A stretch of DNA of 64,000 bases, taken from assembly GCA_017979445.1 (NCBI GenBank), contig JADQWC010000118.1, positions 1 through 64,000 of the forward strand. Direction: 5' to 3'. A program made the translations under genes and the position numbers. Of the stretch, positions 1 to 11,110 are shown piece by piece (position 1 is the first letter of the stretch; the number at the start of each line of letters is the position of its first letter). This stretch comes from Akebia trifoliata. Lineage: Eukaryota > Streptophyta > Magnoliopsida > Ranunculales > Lardizabalaceae. The notes below the pieces were generated by a model. That model saw only the letters and a program-made list of their open reading frames with translations, searched no databases and had not been told where the DNA came from.

Positions 1-160
1 AAACATTCTTTTACATATTTTATACATATAATTTCATAATAAAATGGTAGAGCTCTACTTTTCTTCTTTAAATATATCTTTATTGAGTTTGCTTTAGCTT
101 CTTTTAATTTTGTATTAATTTGTTAAATAAATTTTTTTATTATGAATCTAGAAAAAAAAA

Positions 161-305
161 CAACTATCTAAAATAGTCGTTTTTCCCAACTGTCTAAAAC
201 AGTCATTTTTCCCAATGGTCTAAAATGGTCATTTTTTTCGACATTTATTTGCAGTTGCAAATTAAACGCGACTCCTTTTAAAACGACTGTCCTAGACAGT
301 TGTTT
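161..305. repeat. Short tandem units with covarying inverted repeats
   Basis: Three units of about 26 bp follow each other, each built around CTAAA with pyrimidine-rich spacers. Unit 1 has the dyad ACTAT/ATAGT (163-167 and 173-177), unit 2 has ACTGT/ACAGT (189-193 and 199-203), and the third unit near 214-230 has lost the dyad. A fourth perfect dyad ACTGTC-CTA-GACAGT lies at 286-300. Such repeats are typical of subterminal regions of DNA transposons, but no matching terminal repeats were found, so the origin is open. Confidence 0.5.
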
Positions 306-599
306 ATTGCGCATTATATTGTAATGCTAGCCCATTCTAGAAGGGGTTATGACATTATTAAGTCTATTGAAGAAGCCAATGCATTGTTAGATCTTACATC
401 TCCTTTAGACTATAAGAAATGAAAATCCAAAGTAGACTGAGAAATGGAAATGTAAGGTAGAACTACTACTTGTCTTCACTAGTGTGACAAGTCCATCATC
501 TATCAACCCCCCCCCCCCTCCAAGTTGGAGTACAAAACTCATACAGACACACTATCTTATTATTACCTTTATAAGTTTGAAACTCTACTTGTGATTATA

Positions 600-865
600 A
601 CATCTAATTTAGATATTGGATATGACATTGCCAAAATAATTCTACCCAAGGTAGAAGGTTTTATTCTACGACACCAGGTTCCATCTTTTTCCTAGAAAAT
701 TGAAAATTAGAAGTTAGGCCCATATACAGTCCATTTTTGTACCAACATGGCGCACTAGAAGTCTAAAACCCTAAGGATGGATCAATTTTCAAAGTCAATG
801 GACAAAGACTGAGGCCATATCTAGAATACTTCATTCTAGAAAGTGATGAGGTCCAAATCGAATAT
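600..865 (+). pseudogene. Integrase C-terminal remnant of element 1
   Basis: The nucleotide sequence parallels the last part of the element A integrase (about 26690-26880), including the stretch for the F-L-x-K-L-K core and the motif N-G-Q-R-L-K-P-F. Here it is cut by frameshifts and stops: the equivalent near 790-840 reads as fragments of the 'VNGQRLRPYLEYF' type in more than one frame. No function remains. It fixes the orientation and the end of pol in element 1. Confidence 0.65.
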
Positions 866-2273
866 CTTATTTATCAGGATTAGAATTACCATTTATCTGG
901 ATGAAGACGTTAAACTTAACGCTTCTAGGAGGCAATCGATGATTTTTAAGAATAGAGCAGTGTTTATTTTCTGATAAAAATTGAATTACAGTATTTTCAA
1001 TTTTTTTTTAGGTCATTCCCATATTAGAGATACATCAAATTAGATGTTATCCACCTTCTTTCCTTACCTTTTTTTCTTTCTAATTTTGCATTTCATGTAC
1101 TTATTCTAGAAATTAGAATAAAAGAATATATTCAGTTTAGGTTTGGGGGTGTGGGTTGGTTAACCAAAATATCTATTTTAGGTTATTATATATATATATA
1201 TTAAAAAATAAATAAAATAAAATTGGTATTTATTTTTTAAAATAGTATGAGTAGATGGTTTTAGACATTTTATTAAAATTAGAAAAATTAGAATTTCATT
1301 AAGAAGCCTTAAGATTTAAGTAATTTCATTATCATTCACTTAGTGGATCTTTGAAAGAATTGCATTCACTACATATATGACTAGTTCAAAGAGTCTAAAT
1401 TGATTAAAGTAGGGTGAAACCTTCATTTGCTGAGAGTGTTAGGGAAACTCAGGTCTAGTGAACTCTAACAACCTTGTATTTTGGTTGGTTGGTTGGTTAA
1501 AAGAACAATAAAATTGTGTATTTATGTCTTCGGCAACAACCATATGATTAGACTGTGTACCTTGAAAATGGCTATCTACTTCAAAAAAATGAAAGAAATA
1601 ATTATCAAGAAAAAAATTGAGAAAAAAGTTTGAAATATGAAATGCAGAATGTAGTGAAAACACCTAAAAGAAATAAAAGTCAAAAAAATGAAAAAGTCAA
1701 GAAAATAATTCAATATGGCCAAATTATCTATGTTTCAGTAGGGTGAAAGTTTTCAATAGAAAAAATATGAGTAAACTAGAATATCACAAATAAAGCCCCT
1801 TAAAGGTATTACAGTGAACATTCATTCCTCTCACTACCCTAAATAGGATGTTGAGTTTGGAGTTAGATTTTAGGTTAATTCGATCATATTAGGTAAATTG
1901 AGTATAACTCTACATTATGAAGTTGATAACAAAATCTTAATCAGACTTTCACTATGTACTCAAAGTCATAGTATTTGTAGAATTCTCCTAATGGATTTGA
2001 CAATGATTTGGACTCTGTTAAAAAGTAAATTACTGATTTTCTAGTAAATTTATGTTTAGTTTAATGCTTTCACATGTTAACTTAGCTAAATATTGATACA
2101 AAATATCATGTGTTAAATTTGATGGGTATATTCACTGTAAATCCAACTTAGGGGTTTAAGGGATTTTTGCATTTGCTAAATACAATTGAGAGGCCTACGA
2201 AACTGGTATTGTTTTTATTATTTATTTTATTTTTTACTTTACTCGAGACTAGCAAAGTCTAGTTTTGGGGGCA

Positions 2274-3755
2274 TGAAGTGTCTAAAAATTTATTTTTCCA
2301 TTGTTTTATAGAGTACTTAACTGTATTTTTTAACATAAGAGCTAAGATTACTTTTTAAAATTATTTATAGTAGTTAATTCATTATAAGTTATATTTTATT
2401 GACTAAATTTAAGTACTTTCACGGATTTCAAGAATTTAATTATATGCCCATTTCTTACAAGTAAAATAAATGATAATTGAAGAATCAAAGAGGAAAAAAT
2501 ATTAAATTCAAAGTTCATGGTCAAAGTCAGAGTTAAAGTATGGTCCAAGAGATTCGATGGTTCTAGATTGACAGAATCAAGTGTTGAATCTGCTATATCA
2601 TATTGTTCTGCCCATAACTTTTGACTCCCTTATTGAAATAAGTCAATATTTTCAGATTAATAAATTGATTCAGAGGAGAATAAATTCAAATTTCATGAAG
2701 CAAAGCTCATTCGAACTTTCAATTGATTAAAAATATTAACAAATCATAGACTCAAAGTCTGTCAAGTTTCACTATTTTAATGTAACTTTTGACTCGGTAA
2801 TTGAAGCAGAGCAAGGTCAATGAGGTTAGAACTCTAATTGAGAAAGAAACATATTTATATTTCTCATAAAAGATTAGATTTAGAAGACAAAAATGTGAAA
2901 ATGTGTTGATCCTAATTTTTTATCTATAAAAAGACCTTAACTCTTTAGTTTTTGAGCTCTTTCTCTCTCTCTTTTCAATTTTTATCCTTTCTTCTCCCTT
3001 CCTTTCCTAATATCATTTTCTTCTCTTTTTATATTTTTATATTTTAATTTATTTTTCTGCAATTGGAAGACATATTGTTCAAGTTTATTCAAGAGATCAA
3101 TAAAAATTAAATATGATTTTGATTTTATGTTATTTGTTGATTTCTTGAATGAATCTTGGCTAATCTCTCAATCTAGAAAGATTGATGAAGCCAATGTTAT
3201 TATTTACTTTTAGTTTATTCTTCTAGTTCTTGATATTTTCATTTTTTAAGTAGATTTATCTTCTAAACCTTATTTCTTCAGTATTCTTGATTTATTTCTC
3301 CTTATCGTTCATCTCAGTGTGATCCGTTACTATGATGTTGAATTATTGGGCAATAAAACTTTTGAATGGAATGAATTCTTAGGCAATTCTTAGATTTATA
3401 AAAAAAATAAGGATTTTTATTATTCTAATTTTCAATCAAGAACCTTTATTAGTTTCTTGATTTGAGTTATCCAAAAAGAACTTGAAAATAAATTGATTTA
3501 AATTAATTATCATGAGTGAATTAATTCTCCTTAGATTTTTTTTTTAGTTATGATTTTATTTATTTAATTTAATTAATTTTTAGTTTATTCGTTTAAATTA
3601 CACCATTTTTCCTTTATTTTTTTTTAAATCTGGAATATTAGTCCCCCAATCCTCAATGGAAGGACCCTTTTTGCCAATCTAAAGTAGGTTTTAATTTTAA
3701 TTTTATATTTTTTTCTAATCCTTTTCAGAGATATCTTTACACGATAAACAATCAT
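2274..3755 (+). repeat. 3' LTR of element 1 (right end approximate)
   Basis: The left end is set by TGAAGTGTCT directly after a GTTTTGGGGGCA polypurine tract, matching TGATGAGTGT after the tract of element A. A TATA-like box (TATAAAAAG) lies at 2925-2933, followed by a pyrimidine-rich stretch, as in Athila LTRs. The right end is not sharp: a CCCCAATCCTCAATGG segment near 3643, which resembles late U5 of Athila LTRs, is still inside, and I place the end near 3755. No target site duplication could be recognised. Confidence 0.5.
2925..2933 (+). promoter_or_regulatory. TATA box of element 1 LTR
   Basis: TATAAAAAG sits about 650 bp into the LTR, the same relative layout as TATAAATAG in the family-A LTRs. 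Downstream lies a C/T-rich leader. Confidence 0.45.
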
Positions 3756-4661
3756 CTTAGCCATCTATTTATAAAATATTGAAAAACTATTTTTGGTATC
3801 TTACATTATTAGAAAGTAAAGAATAGAAAGATTATAAACAATTAATTACAAAAATAAAATATAATAGTCTCCAATCAAGGGATTGATTAACATCTTGATT
3901 GAGAACAAGAATGGAAATAATTTGAATGAATTATTTCCTTTAATGGCTCCATTGATTGACAACTTGATTGAGAAGATGAATAGAAAGAATTTGAAAGATT
4001 TTTTTTCTTTAACAAACATGGTATTGTTCATGCATGTTGTTGTTTATATCGGTACGGGTTTTCTTCATTGTGTTTATTATGAATTATATATGTATAAACA
4101 AGTATTTTATATACAAAGATAAAGTATTGTATATCTATGTAGTTCGTTATCATCAAATCAAAATATGTTAAAAGAGTATCAATGGGTACCCCATTAATTG
4201 CTTTCCTATGGGAAAAGAACCCATTGAGATTTGGAACCATTGCAATGTATTAAGTCCCGACACTAGAGGAGGTGCCAACTTGGTGAAGTTGGTAATGTGT
4301 GTGGAGTTTTTATCCCACAACTTTTGCTTAAAAGTTCTTACTTTTGGATGATTTGTGGCCAATCCAAACCAAAAGGTAAGTGATAAAATCCAGAAACCAC
4401 TTATATACACTATTTTTAACTTTATATGTTTCTTAATATAGATGCAAACAAAATCAGTTATTCGGGTCTAAGATCCACTTTCAGTAACAGTCACCTCGAA
4501 ATACAATTGATAGTCATCTTGACAATATCAAATACGTTCATTATGGGATATTAGGATATTCACTTAAAGATTATGACAAATTAATTACCATTTTGTGCAT
4601 TGAATATGACAAAATTTTGATTCTAGCTCACTATTCATTTTAATTCCCAAAACATGATGAG
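3756..4661. other. Unassigned AT-rich DNA
   Basis: No coding gene is supported. An 80-codon open frame at 3883-4122 is created by an imperfect tandem duplication of about 75 bp (3880-3954 and 3955-4017), seen as repeated I-x-x-L-I-E-x-x-N and N-L-x-x-x-F-x-L patterns; its low-complexity composition argues against a protein. The stretch 4165-4420 is less AT-rich but matches nothing I recognise. Confidence 0.35.
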
Positions 4662-4912
4662 TTATATATAAACCTAGGGCAATCCTCACCTTACAAGCCA
4701 ATTTTGTGAGGATGAGTTAGGCCCAGGGGCTTCTACATGGTATCAGAGTGGGCAACCACATGGGTATAGGAGGCACGTTACATGTGAGGAGGACTGTGAG
4801 TAATAGTCCCACATTGCCTAGGTATCAAGACCTTGGGATATATATAAACCTAGGGCAATCGTCACCTTCAAACTGGTTTTGTGAGGATGAGTTAAGCTTA
4901 TTGGCTTCTGCA
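4662..4912 (+). mobile_element. TRIM-like miniature LTR retrotransposon
   Basis: Two direct repeats flank an internal region of only about 57 bp. The right LTR (4795-4912) starts TGTGAGTAATAG and ends GGCTTCTGCA; the left copy (4662-4737) keeps only the second part, sharing ATATATAAACCTAGGGCAAT, TTTTGTGAGGATGAGTTA and the end CTTCTACA. Immediately after the left LTR, TGGTATCAGAGT (4738-4749) is one base from the initiator tRNA-Met primer site TGGTATCAGAGC. A purine run TGAGGAGGAC precedes the right LTR. No coding capacity. Known TRIM families have this design; I did not identify a named family. Confidence 0.7.
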
Positions 4913-5208
4913 GATATAAGATAATAAGACCATTGATATTGATAAGCCTATTTTTAATGAGTTCAGTAACTTGATGTTGGCGGGTTTTGGACTTAGGTCC
5001 CTGGTATCATCACCCAAAGACTTTACCAACCAACTTAGCACCTGCAAATGAGAAAGAACGACCTTTTGCTAAATTAATTAAACATTTGCTTTCTCTTAAA
5101 GAAAACCCTTCTCTTATACAACTTAGAATTAACAATTTTAAAAAAGGTGAAAATAGGAAAATAGATAAAAATATTCATACATTCTTGTAATTAGGCACAT
5201 TTTAATAA
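4913..5208. other. Unassigned stretch with a 67-codon open frame
   Basis: An open frame at 4987-5190 on the plus strand would encode a lysine-rich 67-residue peptide. I do not recognise it, and there is no promoter or neighbour that would support expression. It could be a gene fragment or chance. Confidence 0.25.
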
Positions 5209-5297
5209 TGAGAACTACTATTGCCACGCCAACTTTTGTAATGTGTGCAATTCTTTGGTGATTTACATAGGAATTGGTGTGGCAATAACAACTCTCA
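5209..5297. mobile_element. MITE-like 89-bp inverted-repeat element
   Basis: The left end TGAGAACTACTATTGCCACG continues to CCAA and is matched, inverted, by the right end TTGGTGTGGCAATAACAACT plus CTCA, giving arms of about 24 bp with a few mismatches around a 41-bp centre. Flanks are AT-rich (TTTAATAA on the left, TTTAAAATAA on the right) and may contain a short TTTAA-type duplication. It would form a strong hairpin. No transposase. Superfamily cannot be decided from this copy. Confidence 0.6.
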
Positions 5298-5846
5298 TTT
5301 AAAATAAGTTCTTAAAATGTAAATATATTCATACTCTATGAAACAATAAATATTTTTTCCTATTTTAGTTTTAGTAAAACAGTTAAAAATAGTTATCACC
5401 AAAACGAAGAGCTCACAAGCCTAGTGGTTGTTTGATAATGCTTGTGAATCCCGCTTTTGGTGCTCTTGCGGTTCTAGGTATGATTATTAAATGCAATTAT
5501 CGTTTGATGAAAAAATGCATCACATTTACAATTTTTTAAAAGAAATTTGTACGAGCGGGTCAAATGTGCTTTTAACATTAGCTTTTGTAGGAGCAACCAA
5601 TACTGAATAAAGGGCTCTTGTAAAATGTCTTTTCAGCCCCTCGTCAATAATAATAATACTACTCGATATCCTCTTTCAAGTAAAACCACATTTCAGCAAC
5701 CCTGACCACCGTGTTTCATCCTTTTGTGAACCCTATTATCTATTGTCCTTGTCATTGGTAGTCTAATCGAAACCTATATAACATCTAACTCCGATCAGGT
5801 CGTAACCCTAACCATCATATTTTACCCTTCTATGAACCTTACTATT
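5298..5846. other. Unassigned intergenic DNA
   Basis: No open frame, repeat partner in the window or RNA gene was recognised. It ends where a family-B type LTR stub begins. Confidence 0.35.
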
Positions 5847-6018
5847 TGCAGACACCCCATTTTTGCATATGCCTGATTCAACAATTCATTACTCGATTAT
5901 TGTGGATTCCTAATGATGAGTGTCGAATATGCAAAAAGTCGAAAACTTGTGAGAGATAATTTTTCGATTTTTTCCAATACATTTCCAATCCTCGTGATTT
6001 GATATCTTTCTTATTTGG
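5847..6018 (+). repeat. Family-B type LTR stub (Tat-like)
   Basis: It starts TGCAGACACCCCATTTTTGC, the same terminus as the LTRs at 39504, 49291 and 59697, and follows them with divergence through the CCTAATGATG segment. The rest of the LTR is missing: after about 170 bp the Athila-like LTR of element F begins. This is the oldest-looking family-B copy in the window. Confidence 0.6.
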
Positions 6019-7237
6019 TGATCAGGGTCTAGAAAGTGATTTCTACAGCCCTAATTACATATACTTTATTAATAAATCATACACTAAATCTTCTTATTGC
6101 ATATAGTTCATTGTTAACCCATAATAATCGTTGTTTTCAATTTAATTATGTATTTCAAAATTAATTACTGTTATTTACATGTAACAGGAAATATTCGTAA
6201 GGTTTCAAGATGAATAAAAAAATCCGAAGTTACCATTGTGATCTAAGATCCAAAACAAAACCGTGGACCAAAAAATAAGTCAATTGGGAAAAATTATACC
6301 GAGGCGCCATGGTTAATGGTGGAGGTGCGGTCAACGCAAAAAGTCAAGCCTCAAAATTCACATTGAAGCTTGGCGGCTGGACATTATTCATAATTGACTA
6401 GTTTTTAGTATTTTTTGTAAACTCAAAATGTCTCCGAAATCCTAATTTACACAAGAAATCATAATCTAGTCTCTCTATAAATAAGAGACCAGACCAAGAG
6501 TTAAATAAGCTAGATTTTTAGAAAATTAGTTTTAGTTTTTATATTTTATTTCTTTTTTAATTTTACGAAAGTTGTAAGAGGCTCTGCTAGTTTCAGAATC
6601 AAGAAGCAATAAAGAATATCTTTTTCTCATCTCTACTTTTCTTTTCCATGTTTTCTTTATTTTATTTGCACTTTATTGTTCTTACGATGATTGTTAGCTA
6701 AATCTCCGTTAGATCGGTTGAGGAAGTCAGAGCTAGATTTGTTAGTGTTTTTATTATTCTTGTAATGACTTCATAGTTTTACTATGATAGTATTAGGTAT
6801 TTATTATTAGGTTGAACATTGAATGTTTCTCAAAGTTTTGATGGTTTTTTTCTTTGATTAGTTCAAGAAGAACCATACTTTACAGAGAATAGTTAATGCT
6901 TATCTAATAATCTCGACTTAATTTAATGCATACTTTTGATCTCGTTTATATTATAACTATTCGATCTTTCGATCTACAAACATTAGTTTTATTTAGTAGA
7001 TCAAGATAAATAGAGAATCAGAATTCATTGATAAAGCTTGTGAATATGGATCTAATTGATCTATACTTCTCTATTGCATTTTTTTTGTCTTTATTTTAGT
7101 AGTTTATTTTAGATAAATCTCTCTTGAAAATTATTTTTAATTGGAAGTAAAAAATACTTTGGATTAACATTGTCTTTGTTGTTTGACCCTTACTTGCCAT
7201 AGTTTTTCTCTTGTTCTTTATTTTATCATCATTTACA
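6019..7237 (+). repeat. 5' LTR of element F
   Basis: Starts TGATCAGGGTCT, comparable to TGATGAGTGTTT of family A, and ends near ATTTACA at 7237, 12 bp before the PBS. Length about 1219 bp, close to the 1213 bp of the family-A LTR. A TATA box (TATAAATA) lies at 6476-6483. The position of the right end is inferred from the PBS. Confidence 0.6.
6476..6483 (+). promoter_or_regulatory. TATA box of element F LTR
   Basis: TATAAATA in the context CTCTCTATAAATAAGAG, nearly the same as CTCTATAAATAGAG in family A. Confidence 0.5.
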
Positions 7238-7249
7238 GCTCGAATGAAT

Positions 7250-7267
7250 TGGCGTCGTTGCCAAGGA
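7250..7267 (+). promoter_or_regulatory. Primer binding site of element F, tRNA-Asp type
   Basis: TGGCGTCGTTGCCAAGGA differs at three positions from TGGCGCCGTTGCCGGGGA, the complement of the 3' end of plant tRNA-Asp, which is the primer site described for Athila elements. The three changes are C-to-T or G-to-A. Confidence 0.65.
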
Positions 7268-8553
7268 CAACAGTGTAATGCAACATCTTTTATCCTAAAA
7301 TTCGATTCGATTTTTTTCAGATCAAAATTTTTATTTCAGAAAAATTCGAAAAAAATAATACTGGATTTTTGAAGTTAGTACGAAAAAAACCCTAAAATTT
7401 GATCCGATTTTATCCGATTTTTTTCGTGGCGCCTAGGTAAATTATGGTAGTGCAATCAAATCTCGAGATTCCTACTTTAATTTTTTGTAGATTCTTTCTT
7501 CAGATTTCTAGATTTCAATGAACATATAATTTTTTTTGGAATTTTAACTTTGATTTATCTTCTATTTTCAGCTGAAGGATGTGATAGGAACAACGTGGGT
7601 AGAAAATTTTATTCCACTACCCAAATCCGATTCTTTGACGAAGAAACATGAATTTATTTTTGTTTAAAATATAAGTACAGTAAGATTTTTTAGAAATATT
7701 TAATTTATTTATAGAATTTAATTTTAATTATTTCGAGAAGGCTCGAATTGTAATAGAAATAAGGGAGGCTGATAGTGGGATACAATTGTCTCGACTCCTC
7801 AGGTTCGTACACCGAGTTTGGTGTCGGTGGTCCGAGTTGACTCAACTCGACCAACGCTCGTTTAGAATGGGAGGTAAAACTCAAAACCCCCACGCATCCC
7901 TTGTAAGTGGGTTTTTATATTGAATTTGTATGAGTTAACTACACATTTTAAATTGCACATTAGTAAAAAGGGCACCCTTACAAGGATGGCACAAACAACT
8001 TAAGACTTGGATTTCAAATTCGCATTTTTACCTTATTAGAAAATTAATTCACACAAGTCTAAAATTAATTAAAATCAATTAGAATCGACCATAGGTTTCA
8101 TCGAGCTCAATAGGTAAAGTTAGTGTGAGTTGCACCAATTGCACTTCTTGATCGAAGTCAGTGCCTAAGTGCAATCTTACCCCACTGTACCCTATTGTAT
8201 TTGAGGGATAAACTACGTCTATTCTAGATGAAGAGGTGATTTAAGAGTGCCTTTCCTCAGCATCATGTACCACCTCTCATCTGGGGATTAAACTGACTTA
8301 TTTCAATTTCAGATAATTGGGTTGGAGACTCAAGTTATCCCTTTGAAACAGTTAAGAGCTGTCTAGTCTAATAGGAATCCATCAAGTACGTGTGAAATTC
8401 CTCTCTACTATTTGTGTTCATCATTAGTATATTTCAAGTAGGAGATCTCAAAAGAATCCACTTGAACCGTTCAATCCCAAGATCACAAGAACTCATCCAC
8501 TTCAAGGGATTAGAAGAGAATTCGACTCCTTACCTATCTCTCAGCCACTCGAG
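7268..8553 (+). other. Leader of element F, with the shared leader module at 8066-8375
   Basis: No open frame of note. From about 7890 on it is homologous to the element A leader (20860-21285). The strongest part, 8130-8340, contains CCAATTGCACTTCTTG, a TACCCTATTGTA segment, a GATAAACTACGTCTATTCTA segment and CTCATCTGGGGAT. It is also recognisable in the Tat-like element B (43060-43262), which is unexpected for a different lineage. Confidence 0.6.
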
Positions 8554-8937
8554 GTGGCTCAACCAATTGCCCCATCTCAAATGATCCAAGAAGATCAACG
8601 AACTCTAAATGAGTTATTCGCCCCCACTATAGCCACTCCCCCTTCATGTATTGTCTTGCCAACAACCAATGTGGCACAATTTAAAATTATAGCAGCTACC
8701 ATCAATATGCTCCCTAAGATTCATAGTTTCGAGAACAAATAACCCTTTAACCATTTGAACAAATTTCTGACCTTACGTTGAACCCTTCAAAATGGTCACC
8801 TTGATGATGAAAATGTCAAATTATGGTTGTTCCCTCTTTCTTTGGAAGATTATGCAGTAGTATGGTTGAACTCGATGGCCTTTAACTCGTCACCACTTGC
8901 GATGAATTATCACAAAAATTCATGGTCAAGTTCTTGT
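8554..8937 (+). pseudogene. Gag N-terminal remnant of element F
   Basis: The 62-codon frame 8554-8742 carries E-L-F-A-P-x-x-A-x-P-P-S-C-I-V-L-P and A-A-T-I-N-M-L-P-K-I-H, matching the element A gag at 21450-21570. After a stop the homology goes on out of frame to the equivalents of L-F-P-L-S-L-E-D and A-V-V-W-L-N-S near 8830-8875. Gag forms the retrotransposon particle. This copy ends at 8937, where the D-element LTR begins, and cannot be functional. Confidence 0.7.
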
Positions 8938-8942
8938 AAGCA

Positions 8943-11110
8943 TGAAAATGTTCATCTTTGAACCTCAATGCTACGTTATTGGAGTCGTCACTATTCATTT
9001 TTTTGAAAATAGGTATGAATGGGCACTTGAATCGATTTTTTTGAAAATCATTTTTTATGACATTGTAGTGATTCTCATACATGGAAAAGGTGTGGTCTAC
9101 CAAAAATCTAGGTAAGGAGGTCCTGTTAGAGGATGGGGAAGGTGTTGGGCACCCCATCCTCTCCACCAAGGGTGGTTACCTTGATTGGCCATTTAAAAAA
9201 AATCTTGAGAACATAGATGGAAAATGCATGAAAATGCATGCTAAGGTGATATGTGCATTGAGTGAAAATATCTCCTTAGAGAGGGGTTTTAATTTCAATG
9301 TGACCTTAGGGACATCCTATGGAAAAGGATAACCTATGTAACCACATTATTTTAACGGATATAAATGTTGGTTTTAAGCTATTAGAGAGATTCCATGATG
9401 GAGTTTTCTTGAGACTACAACCTTGATGCATGTATGCATGGCTAGAAACTTAGTGTTTCACCCCATCAAGATGGTGACACATTTTTCATCATTTCCATGC
9501 ATATATGAGTTTGTGCATTGTGTACATTATGATGCATGAGATTAAAATAGGTTAAAAAATGGCTTCAACTTCCATCTTTTTGACCAACCCTCAAGCCTTC
9601 CATGCCCAAGGTTGAGGTTCAATCTACTCGGGATGAATAAAGGTTTTTCATTACATTCTAAGGGCTTCTAAAAATGAAAATGAAAAAGATAAAGGAAGAA
9701 GATGCAAGTATTAAAATAAAAAAGGAAAATAAAATCTATCTATACCCACCTTGTCCATTTGGGAAGTCTTAAATGAACTTGAACTTTTAAAGATGAACTT
9801 GAGAGTTGAATGTTGTAGTTGAGGATTAAGAGAGTTGAAGGTTATAGTTAAGGGTTGAGGCAGTTGAAGGTTGAAAGATAGTGGCTTGAGAGCATGAATT
9901 GTTCATAGAAAATGAGGGTATTTATAGAGTTTTTAAAAAACTTTTGGGGATAAAGTGGTCTAACCCTAAAATTAAAGAGAATGGATATGAGGTTTAGGTT
10001 ATTTCTTTTTAGATATTTGATTTGTATTAGGGTAAAGATGACATTTGTGAAAAACCCTAAAAGTATTATTTGATCTTTGATTTTTTGGTAAATAGAGGTG
10101 AGAAAATAAAAAGTACTTTTGAGAGGGTGAATAGGGGAGTGACATGTGTAAAGGTAGAGTGGTAAGTGAAAAGTAGACATTGGTTCATTTGTAAATAACT
10201 CATAAAGCAATGGGTGAATATATATTTTTGCAATGGACCAATAGGAGAACAAAAGTACTTTTGGGAGGGTGAGTAGGGGAGTGACATGTGTAAAGGTGAA
10301 GTGGTAGGTGAAAAGTAGACTTCGGTTCATTTGTTAATAACTCATAAAGCAAGGGTGGATGTATGTTTCTGAAATGGACTAATGGGAGAGTTCCATGTAT
10401 GTACTTGAAGATTTCTACCTTTTGAGGATATGATTGGAAGTTCTCGCAACTTTATAGATTATTAACAAAGACCAAATAATTTTTTTGGTTTGACTATACT
10501 TTTTGAAAAGAGTATTCTTGGGTTTTCACAAGGGGAGTTGACTCTCCAATTAGGTTAAGCATTGGGTATTGAGGGCTTATGGGAGATCAACATATGTCAC
10601 CTTTTGAGGGTGAGTGAGGGAATGGGCTTAGAATAAACTTGGTATTGGGCTTAGGTGATGGACTTGGGTTATGGACTATGGGTATTATGGCTATAGATTT
10701 AGCTTATGAATAATGGGTTTGGAGCTGGACTTGATTTATGGATTATGGGTTATGGACTTTGGGTATTAGGACTAGGTTTGAGTGTGGGTTTAATGGGACT
10801 TAGCTTATAGATTTAGGTTACGGATAAGGAGTTGGTTAATGGAGAGAGGATACAAAATTGGGTTGGCCCATAATTAGGAAGGTGGGTTAGGTTAGATTTA
10901 GATTAGATTAGGGAAGTGGTATGGAATTAGATTGGATTAGGGACAAGATTGAGCATGCAAACTATATGCCATGATGCATGTATGAATGTATACATGAAAG
11001 TAATGCCAAGTGGAAATATGGGCCAGTTGAGAGGCTCAAGTTTTCAATTGGAATCAATTCGAGAAAATTTGGATTTTCTTAATGGGTTCGTGCAAATTGG
11101 GGTGTCTATA
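8943..11110 (-). repeat. 3' LTR of element D (E-type LTR)
   Basis: On the minus strand it starts TATAGACACCCCAATTTGCA at 11110, just after a purine-rich tract (GCAAAGAGGAGCAGC), and ends ACATTTTCA at 8943. It shares its start with the LTR at 63616, and its end, including GTGACGACTC and the last 50 bp, with the LTR at 54324-56087. It contains the hairpin motif GGTGTTGGGCACC (9140-9152) and a degenerate array of CCTAA/CCCAAG-type words at 10560-10950. Length 2168 bp against 1764 bp for the copy at 54324, partly due to an internal duplication. Confidence 0.65.
10107..10398. repeat. 147-bp tandem duplication inside the D LTR
   Basis: Two head-to-tail copies (about 10107-10252 and 10253-10398) share AAAGTACTTTTG, GAGTGACATGTGTAAAGGT and AACTCATAAAGCAA with scattered differences. 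It creates a repeated open frame of up to 160 codons on the minus strand (9848-10330), which I regard as non-coding. Confidence 0.7.

Larger units (their letters stand above)
1..3755 (+). mobile_element. Element 1: 3' end of an old Athila-like Ty3/gypsy element
   Basis: The stretch lines up piece by piece with the 3' half of element A (26580-29417). Shared landmarks are the integrase tail (about 600-865), the post-pol motif with GGAGGCAATC (about 906-940), a purine-rich run plus the GGGGGTGTGGGTTGG motif near 1143, the GACTGTGTACCTTGAAAA block near 1550, the AAAGCCCCTTAAAGGTATTA block near 1790, and a GTTTTGGGGGCA polypurine tract just before an LTR at 2274. The coding part is thoroughly decayed and the 5' portion lies outside the window. 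The lineage call rests on relatedness to element A, whose RT and integrase are of the Athila type. Confidence 0.75.
6019..8937 (+). mobile_element. Element F: truncated Athila-like element (LTR, PBS, leader, gag start)
   Basis: The order is 5' LTR (6019-7237), primer binding site (7250-7267), leader (7268-8553) and a gag remnant (8554-8937). It then stops abruptly at the end of the minus-strand LTR of element D. The leader and gag are homologous to those of element A (20850-21770), and the PBS is of the tRNA-Asp type used by Athila. Pol, 3' LTR and right TSD are absent. Confidence 0.7.

Noticed and set aside
5400..5640. Possible hAT-type MITE
   Set aside because: AGAGCTC and GGGCTCT words at the ends suggested terminal repeats, but they do not extend and no TSD was seen.
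9848..10330. 160-codon minus-strand frame
   Set aside because: Produced by the 147-bp duplication in the D LTR; Phe/Leu/His-rich low-complexity peptide, no start context or homologue known to me.
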